Origin: an archaeon
GTDB lineage: Archaea; Thermoproteota; Nitrososphaeria; Nitrososphaerales; UBA183
Direction: 5' to 3'
DNA length: 8,899 bases
NCBI GenBank assembly: GCA_021786335.1
Contig: JAJYNM010000003.1
Span: 1 to 8,899 of the forward strand
The position numbers and the translations under genes were made by a program. Shown one piece after another: positions 6,272 to 8,899 of this stretch (position 1 is the stretch's first letter; every line of letters starts with the position of its first letter). A model generated the notes under the pieces. That model saw only the letters and a list, made by a program, of their open reading frames with translations, was not told where the DNA came from and searched no databases.

Positions 6272-6751
6272 GTGGTGCTCAGGCTGGGGAAGAAGGCCCC
6301 GGACTTCAGTCTTCCGGACACCGACAGGGCCCCGAGGGCTCTCAGCGAGTTCACCAAGAACGGCGCTGCGATATTGGCGTTCTTCCCGTTTGCTTTCTCG
6401 GGGGTCTGCGACAAGGAAATGTGTACGTTCAGGGATGGGTTCGGTGGGTTCCAGAAGGCCGGAGCGCAACTCCTGGGAGTGAGCGTCGACAGCGTCTTCG
6501 CTTTGAAGGCGTTCGCGCAGACGTACAACCTGCAGTTCCCGCTCCTAAGCGACTTCAACAAGCGGGTCACTAGGCTCTATGGGGTCCTTCAGGACCCTTG
6601 GGGGAGCATCGGATACAAGGGCGTTTCCAAGCGAGCGGTGTTTGTGATAGACAGGAGGGGGATGCTCAGATACAGGTGGGCCACGGACACCCCGTCTGAC
6701 GAGCCCCCCTACGCAGAGGTGGGTAGGGCAGTACAGAAACTGGCGGCCTGA
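6272..6751 (+). CDS. Peroxiredoxin, AhpE/BCP-like thioredoxin-fold peroxidase (159 aa)
   Basis: Begins at GTG 6272 (MVLRLGKKAPDFSLPDTDRA); the TATA box spacing supports this start, though GTG 6275 is also possible. The thioredoxin-fold signature is complete: KAPDFSLPD (residues 8-16), the active site FPFAFSGVC (38-46) matching P-x3-S/T-x2-C, with P39, S43 and the peroxidatic Cys46, and the conserved Arg121 in SKRAVFVID. A second Cys, C51 (CDKEMC), lies 5 residues on, as in atypical 2-Cys BCP/Q-type enzymes, and could be the resolving Cys. The enzyme reduces H2O2 and organic peroxides in the cytosol using thiol reductants. The neighbour downstream is an iron-sulfur carrier, consistent with oxidative-stress protection. 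The gene is full length and intact. Confidence 0.93.
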   Translation: MVLRLGKKAPDFSLPDTDRAPRALSEFTKNGAAILAFFPFAFSGVCDKEMCTFRDGFGGFQKAGAQLLGVSVDSVFALKAFAQTYNLQFPLLSDFNKRVTRLYGVLQDPWGSIGYKGVSKRAVFVIDRRGMLRYRWATDTPSDEPPYAEVGRAVQKLAA

Positions 6752-6754
6752 GGG

Positions 6755-6764
6755 TTTTGTTTTT
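6755..6764 (+). terminator. T-run terminator behind the peroxiredoxin gene
   Basis: TTTTGTTTTT starts 4 nt after the peroxiredoxin stop. Short T-runs without a hairpin are the usual archaeal terminator. It merges directly into the TATA box of the next gene. Confidence 0.5.
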
Positions 6765-6770
6765 ATAAGA
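6761..6770 (+). promoter_or_regulatory. TATA box of the HesB/IscA-type gene
   Basis: TTTTATAAGA is centred about 32 nt upstream of TTG 6798, leaving a predicted leader of only about 5-7 nt. It overlaps the last bases of the peroxiredoxin T-run. Confidence 0.6.
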
Positions 6771-6797
6771 GGAACCGAACGTCCGTTCTGGACTTAT

Positions 6798-7154
6798 TTG
6801 AGCCAAGGCGCAGAGATTAAACCTATAGTGCAGCTTACACCGAAGGCGGCAGAAGAGTTGAAACTCCACCTTGAGAGGGAGGGGAAGCCAGGGGCCGCCC
6901 TCAGGATATTCATCACGGCAGGCGGATGTTCAGGACTCTCCTATGGTATGGTGGTCGACGACAAGTTTTCTGATGACGATTACCTTATTGACGTGGGCGG
7001 AGCGAGAGTCGTGGTCGATAGGTCCAGTGCCCCGTTCATCGCTGGGTCGATGGTGGATTACAGGTCAGAGAAGCTGATGGGTGGAGGGTTCGTCGTAGAC
7101 AATCCTAACGCCGTCTCGACCTGTGGGTGCGGCGAGTCGTTCAAGACTGCCTGA
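6798..7154 (+). CDS. Iron-sulfur cluster assembly/carrier protein, HesB/IscA/ErpA family (118 aa)
   Basis: Starts at TTG 6798 (MSQGAEIKPIVQLTPKAAEE), supported by the TATA box. The A-type carrier fold is clear: LTPKAAEELKLHLERE helix, LRIFITAGGCSGLSYGM with the first cluster Cys at C44, and the C-terminal STCGCGESF with C109 and C111. The three cysteines at C-x64-C-x-C are the family's cluster ligands. FIAGSMVDYRSEKLMGGGFV and NPNA are also conserved. A-type carriers receive 2Fe-2S or 4Fe-4S clusters from the assembly scaffold and hand them to target enzymes such as aconitase and radical-SAM proteins. Length is normal. Separate promoter from the peroxiredoxin, though the two may respond to similar stress. 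Confidence 0.93.
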   Translation: MSQGAEIKPIVQLTPKAAEELKLHLEREGKPGAALRIFITAGGCSGLSYGMVVDDKFSDDDYLIDVGGARVVVDRSSAPFIAGSMVDYRSEKLMGGGFVVDNPNAVSTCGCGESFKTA

Positions 7155-7193
7155 CATGTGTCGTCAGTCACTCCAGGCGCGCTATATGATTCC

Positions 7194-7225
7194 AATCTAC
7201 CAGCCTGCGTCGTTTACCGTAGATT
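7194..7225. other. 7-bp inverted repeat between the Fe-S gene and the tRNA 3' end
   Basis: AATCTAC (7194-7200) and GTAGATT (7219-7225) flank an 18-nt loop in the gap between the convergent Fe-S carrier and tRNA genes. It could act in 3'-end formation of either transcript. No T-run accompanies it, so the role is uncertain. Confidence 0.3.
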
Positions 7226-7274
7226 AAGCGCCGGGGGTAGGATTCGAACCCACGCGACCCGAAGGTCACGGGCT

Positions 7275-7288
7275 GACTGGTCGTTGAT
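7275..7288 (-). other. tRNA intron 2, canonical position 37/38 (14 nt)
   Basis: After intron 1 is removed, the anticodon stem CGGGC/GCCCG forms the outer helix, and 32-35 (CTCG) pairs with CCAG of the intron at three of four positions, with one C-C mismatch. Bulges are AG^A and TC^A. The inner helix has only 2 bp (TC/GA) and a 3-nt loop. One-base sliding gives the same mature tRNA. The position is canonical, but the motif is minimal and its recognition probably depends on prior removal of intron 1. Confidence 0.6.
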
Positions 7289-7294
7289 CTCGAG

Positions 7295-7323
7295 TTGCGG
7301 ACCCGCTTCGAGTTGGGCGGGTT
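7295..7323 (-). other. tRNA intron 1, noncanonical position 31/32 (29 nt)
   Basis: Splice model: exon nucleotides 26-29, GCGG, pair perfectly with CCGC near the intron's 3' end, giving the 4-bp central helix. It is flanked by 3-nt bulges GC^A and AA^C. The intron then folds into a perfect 6-bp inner helix, ACCCGC with GCGGGT, closed by a 10-nt loop. The outer helix is weak, so this is a relaxed helix-bulge type motif, as known for noncanonical archaeal tRNA introns. The loop contains CTCGAA, a near copy of the true anticodon loop. Confidence 0.75.
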
Positions 7324-7379
7324 GCCCGCGCATTAACCACTCTGCCACCCCGGCCCATGCGGAGCCTCCCATCGACCAC

Positions 7380-7387
7380 TATTATTT
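7380..7387 (-). promoter_or_regulatory. TATA box of the tRNA-Ser gene
   Basis: The minus strand reads AAATAATA, centred about 29 nt upstream of the tRNA's first base (7354), so transcription would start within a few bases of the mature 5' end. The box overlaps the stop codon of the dienelactone-hydrolase pseudogene (TAA at 7384-7382). Confidence 0.5.
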
Positions 7388-8150
7388 CTTTGAGAGGGAT
7401 GGCCCTCGTCCCAGTGTGTTGGTCAGGAACCAAGCCGTGAGGTTCCACTCCTCCTCGGCAGCTGCCCGGTTGTACCTGTCCTTCTTCGTCCCGTCGAAGA
7501 AGTCGCGCTGGCGCTTGGGATGATTTGACTGTCGGGTCGTTTTCCTCTCCGAGGGCAGCTTCCACGAAGCCAGGGATCAATGGGCTCATTAGCTCGTCAA
7601 GGCTGGCGCAGGTTGCGAGCATTGGTGTGCCCGTACCAGACAAGCTCTGATGTCTGCGAGGCTCTCCGCAATAGGAGATGGCCGCGTCTGGGCCCCAAGG
7701 CGTCGTCGCAGCCATTAGTGACAGGCCCCCGCCCGAGGAGAAGCCTGGCGTCGCAACCCGCCCGTGCGCCTCCCTCGCAGTCCCAACGGCATTCAACGCT
7801 GTTCCTAACATCTTGTCTCTGAAACCTTGTCGTACAGCGCTTAGGACCTCCGCGGTCTCGAAGTCGGCGCCTTGAGCGCCAAGTTCGGCGGCGACCTTCT
7901 TCTTGTCGCGACGCTCTTCGAGCGGGAGATCCCCGACCCGCCGCCCCCGCAGCCATCGCCTCCTTCATATTGTTGGGTGTGAATGGGGTGTCGTACCCCT
8001 GTAGAGAGACGGGGCGAAGGTTGCAAATCCGAGTTTTCGCGGCCGTTTGCAGACGCTGAAGATGTGTGAATCAACCCCCGCACTTTGTGCAGGAAGACCG
8101 AGCAGGGCAGGCTGGCTTGGCCTGGCTCCGTCTTGGTGTTCTTCAATCAA
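7382..8150 (-). pseudogene. Dienelactone hydrolase-like alpha/beta hydrolase, frameshifted pseudogene
   Basis: The minus strand carries an alpha/beta hydrolase in pieces. Piece 1 (8150 to about 7998): IEEHQ, a linker, then GVDSHIFSVCKRPRKLGFAT and FAPSLYRG, the family N-terminus with its oxyanion-loop Glu-His and the xxHI helix. Piece 2, another frame (about 7998-7937): YDTPFTPNNMKEAMAAG. Piece 3, back in the first frame (about 7936-7527): GDLPLEERRDKKKVAAELGA, the nucleophile elbow GFSSGGGLSL, AAISYCGEP, and TGTPMLATCASLDELMSPL with the catalytic Asp. Piece 4, third frame (about 7526-7382): NHPKRQRDFFDGTKKDRYNR then AAAEEEWNLTAWFL, holding the catalytic His region, to TAA. The three shifts fall near a G4 run (7995-8000), a G-rich tract (about 7935-7955) and an A3 run (7524-7526). 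A stretch of about 20 residues after EEH looks inserted. It explains nearly the whole 7382-8150 gap. Confidence 0.72.
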
Positions 8151-8170
8151 TGTGGTTCCTCGGGCGCTTG

Positions 8171-8178
8171 TTTAAATC
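8171..8178 (+). promoter_or_regulatory. TATA box of the ThyX-like gene
   Basis: TTTAAATC is a strong archaeal TATA-like element centred 28-31 nt upstream of GTG 8203/ATG 8206. The mRNA would begin around 8200, so the AGGAG at 8191-8195 would lie outside the transcript and is probably not a ribosome site. Confidence 0.6.
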
Positions 8179-8205
8179 GAATGCAGGGTCAGGAGCGCTT
8201 CTGTG

Positions 8206-8649
8206 ATGAAGGTCTCCCTCCTGTGGTCAAGTCCCCACCCCGAGCGCACCATCGCGGTAGCCATGAGAAGATGTTACAGCACCAAAACCATAGAAGAGAT
8301 AGAGTCAGAGCTCGAGCAGAAAGGGGCGGATTATTGGAAGTACCTCCTGACCAAGGCTCTTCAGGACAAGTCTCTCGATGTCTTCGAGCATTTCACCCTG
8401 ACCCTCTTTGTCGAGGAGGCAGCAGACGAAGCGGTAGGGGCCCTCGTCAGAAATTTCCCATATCTCCGGGCGACGCGTGTCAAAGAGTCGGACTGGTTCG
8501 TCTCGATGAACTCGAGGACGCTTGTGGAGCTCTGGCGGAGCGGAAGTGGGAAAGCTTTCGCTGAGCTCGTCGTATCAGAGCTCGCCAGCAAGTCTGTCTG
8601 CCCGGTCTTTAATGAAGTGGCTTTTGGAGTGGGCATCCACGCGAGTTAA
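8206..8649 (+). CDS. Short ThyX-like (flavin-dependent thymidylate synthase-related) protein lacking the ThyX motif (147 aa)
   Basis: Start ATG 8206 (MKVSLLWSSPHPERTIAVAM); GTG 8203 would add one residue. The N-terminal half follows ThyX: the LWSSPHPERTIAVAMRRCYS strand-helix with the usual (R/A)xCYS, then ALQDKSLDVFEHFTLTLFVE matching the ThyX xxHxSVxEHxxFTF segment with E61 and H62. Where ThyX has HQLxRHRxxSxxxxSxR, this protein reads GALVRNFPYLRATRVKESDW, with no RHR and no SxSxRY. The later MNSRTLVELW and FAELVVSELASKSVCPVFNE fit the ThyX C-terminal helices. At 147 residues it is much shorter than the 210-300 of true ThyX. It may be a catalytically dead or repurposed relative; dTMP synthesis is not supported. 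The frame is intact with its own good promoter, which argues for function. Family assignment is by motif only. Confidence 0.6.
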   Translation: MKVSLLWSSPHPERTIAVAMRRCYSTKTIEEIESELEQKGADYWKYLLTKALQDKSLDVFEHFTLTLFVEEAADEAVGALVRNFPYLRATRVKESDWFVSMNSRTLVELWRSGSGKAFAELVVSELASKSVCPVFNEVAFGVGIHAS

Positions 8650-8788
8650 GCTCCTTTCCGACGCTAAAAGGTGACGTATAGGCCTTGGGAAATTAGCATT
8701 TGTTGACCGTGGGAGTCTGGTGTAGATTGGGGCTCAGTGCGGCCCGTCAGCTGATCGAACCGCGGTCTGTCAGGACGACCTTGTAGAG
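8650..8788. other. Gap of 139 nt without recognised features
   Basis: It lies between the convergent ThyX-like gene and the RelE-type fragment. I see no T-run terminator, repeat or coding pattern here. Confidence 0.4.
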
Positions 8789-8899
8789 TTAGGGCCCGTA
8801 GACCCCGCTGCGGTGGTCTATCTTGTCGACGAGCACGAGCCTTTCGGTTGTCAAGACTTCGTACAGGACGCGATAATCCCCGACCCTGACTCGATGGAC
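8789..8899 (-). CDS. RelE/ParE-family toxin, C-terminal fragment (cut by window edge)
   Basis: From the right edge the minus strand reads VHRVRVGDYRVLYEV, then LVLVDKIDHRSGVYGP, to a TAA at 8791-8789. RVGDYRVLYEV-x-hhhhxxIxHRxxVY is the signature C-terminal half of RelE/ParE-type toxins: the catalytic-core beta strands and the final helix-like HRxxVY. RelE toxins cleave mRNA in the ribosomal A site and are neutralised by an antitoxin normally encoded just upstream, here outside the window. The visible part is 36 residues, about 40 percent of the usual 85-95, and ends at the normal place. Whether the full gene is intact cannot be judged. Confidence 0.78.
   Translation of the reverse strand, partial: VHRVRVGDYRVLYEVLTTERLVLVDKIDHRSGVYGP

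Larger units (their letters stand above)
7229..7354 (-). tRNA. tRNA-Ser(CGA) with two introns
   Basis: The minus strand begins GCCGGGG and ends CCCCGGC followed by discriminator G73 (7229), the archaeal serine identity base; CCA is not encoded. The D-arm is GCA-GAGTGGTTAA-TGC, the T-arm GTGGG-TTCGAAT-CCTAC, and the long class II variable arm TGACC-TTCG-GGTCG, together diagnostic for Ser. The anticodon stem is CGGGC (7328-7324) with GCCCG (7273-7269). The 50 nt between them contain no T33 next to the 5' stem, so one canonical intron cannot explain the gene. Removing 29 nt after position 31 and 14 nt after position 37 yields a 7-nt loop C-T-CGA-G-A, anticodon CGA at 7292-7290, and a mature length of 83 nt. 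Exons: 7354-7324, 7294-7289, 7274-7229. Confidence 0.88.

Noticed and set aside
7266..7811. A 181-codon minus-strand open frame ending inside the tRNA gene.
   Set aside because: Only its upstream part carries the hydrolase signature; after about 7526 it is out of frame, and its end runs through the tRNA. It is better treated as one piece of the frameshifted pseudogene.
8191..8195. AGGAG as ribosome binding site of the ThyX-like gene.
   Set aside because: The strong TATA box at 8171-8178 places the transcript start near 8200, downstream of this motif.
8203..8209. GTGATGA, which matches box C of C/D guide RNAs.
   Set aside because: It is the GTG/ATG start of the ThyX-like gene and no matching box D at suitable spacing was seen.
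1..8899. CRISPR array, insertion sequence with terminal repeats, rRNA or replication origin.
   Set aside because: I looked for regularly spaced repeats, transposase motifs and rRNA cores on both strands and saw none.

Overview
The window looks archaeal and fits the Thermoproteota (TACK) group, most likely a Nitrososphaeria/Thaumarchaeota-like lineage. The grounds are BRE/TATA-like boxes about 25-30 bp upstream of several start codons with almost no leader, frequent TTG starts, a UPF0147 protein, an archaeal autoantigen-p27-type small protein, and a tRNA gene whose introns fit archaeal bulge-helix-bulge splicing. The lineage is inferred from these features without any database search.

Left part (1-2500, all minus strand): the first codons of a VapC PIN-domain toxin behind its VapB-like antitoxin; a class I SAM methyltransferase whose C-terminus runs across the antitoxin promoter; a gap with a small hairpin; and a bacterial-type serine beta-lactamase/PBP-like hydrolase that keeps its catalytic motifs but has no start codon in frame, so its signal-peptide end appears frameshifted.

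Middle (2640-7160) holds mostly housekeeping-like genes. They are an M24 aminopeptidase P-like peptidase (+), a decayed fragment of a YncE-like beta-propeller directly behind it, a winged-helix regulator (-), a small coiled-coil protein (+) convergent with a zinc-ribbon/coiled-coil protein (-), UPF0147 (-), a p27-like protein with an altered zinc ribbon (+), an AhpE/BCP-like peroxiredoxin (+) and an IscA/HesB-type iron-sulfur carrier (+). The last three each have their own TATA-like element. The peroxiredoxin and iron-sulfur carrier side by side suggest redox and Fe-S maintenance.

Right part (7200-8899): a minus-strand tRNA-Ser(CGA) that can only be folded by removing two introns, 29 nt at 31/32 and 14 nt at 37/38. 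Upstream of it about 770 bp are filled by a dienelactone-hydrolase pseudogene broken by three frameshifts. Next come a short ThyX-like protein lacking the ThyX signature and, at the edge, the C-terminal end of a RelE/ParE-type toxin (-). Toxin-antitoxin genes at both ends, two or three decaying genes and a probable bacterial import point to an accessory, actively turning-over stretch interleaved with core genes. I found no CRISPR array, insertion sequence or rRNA.
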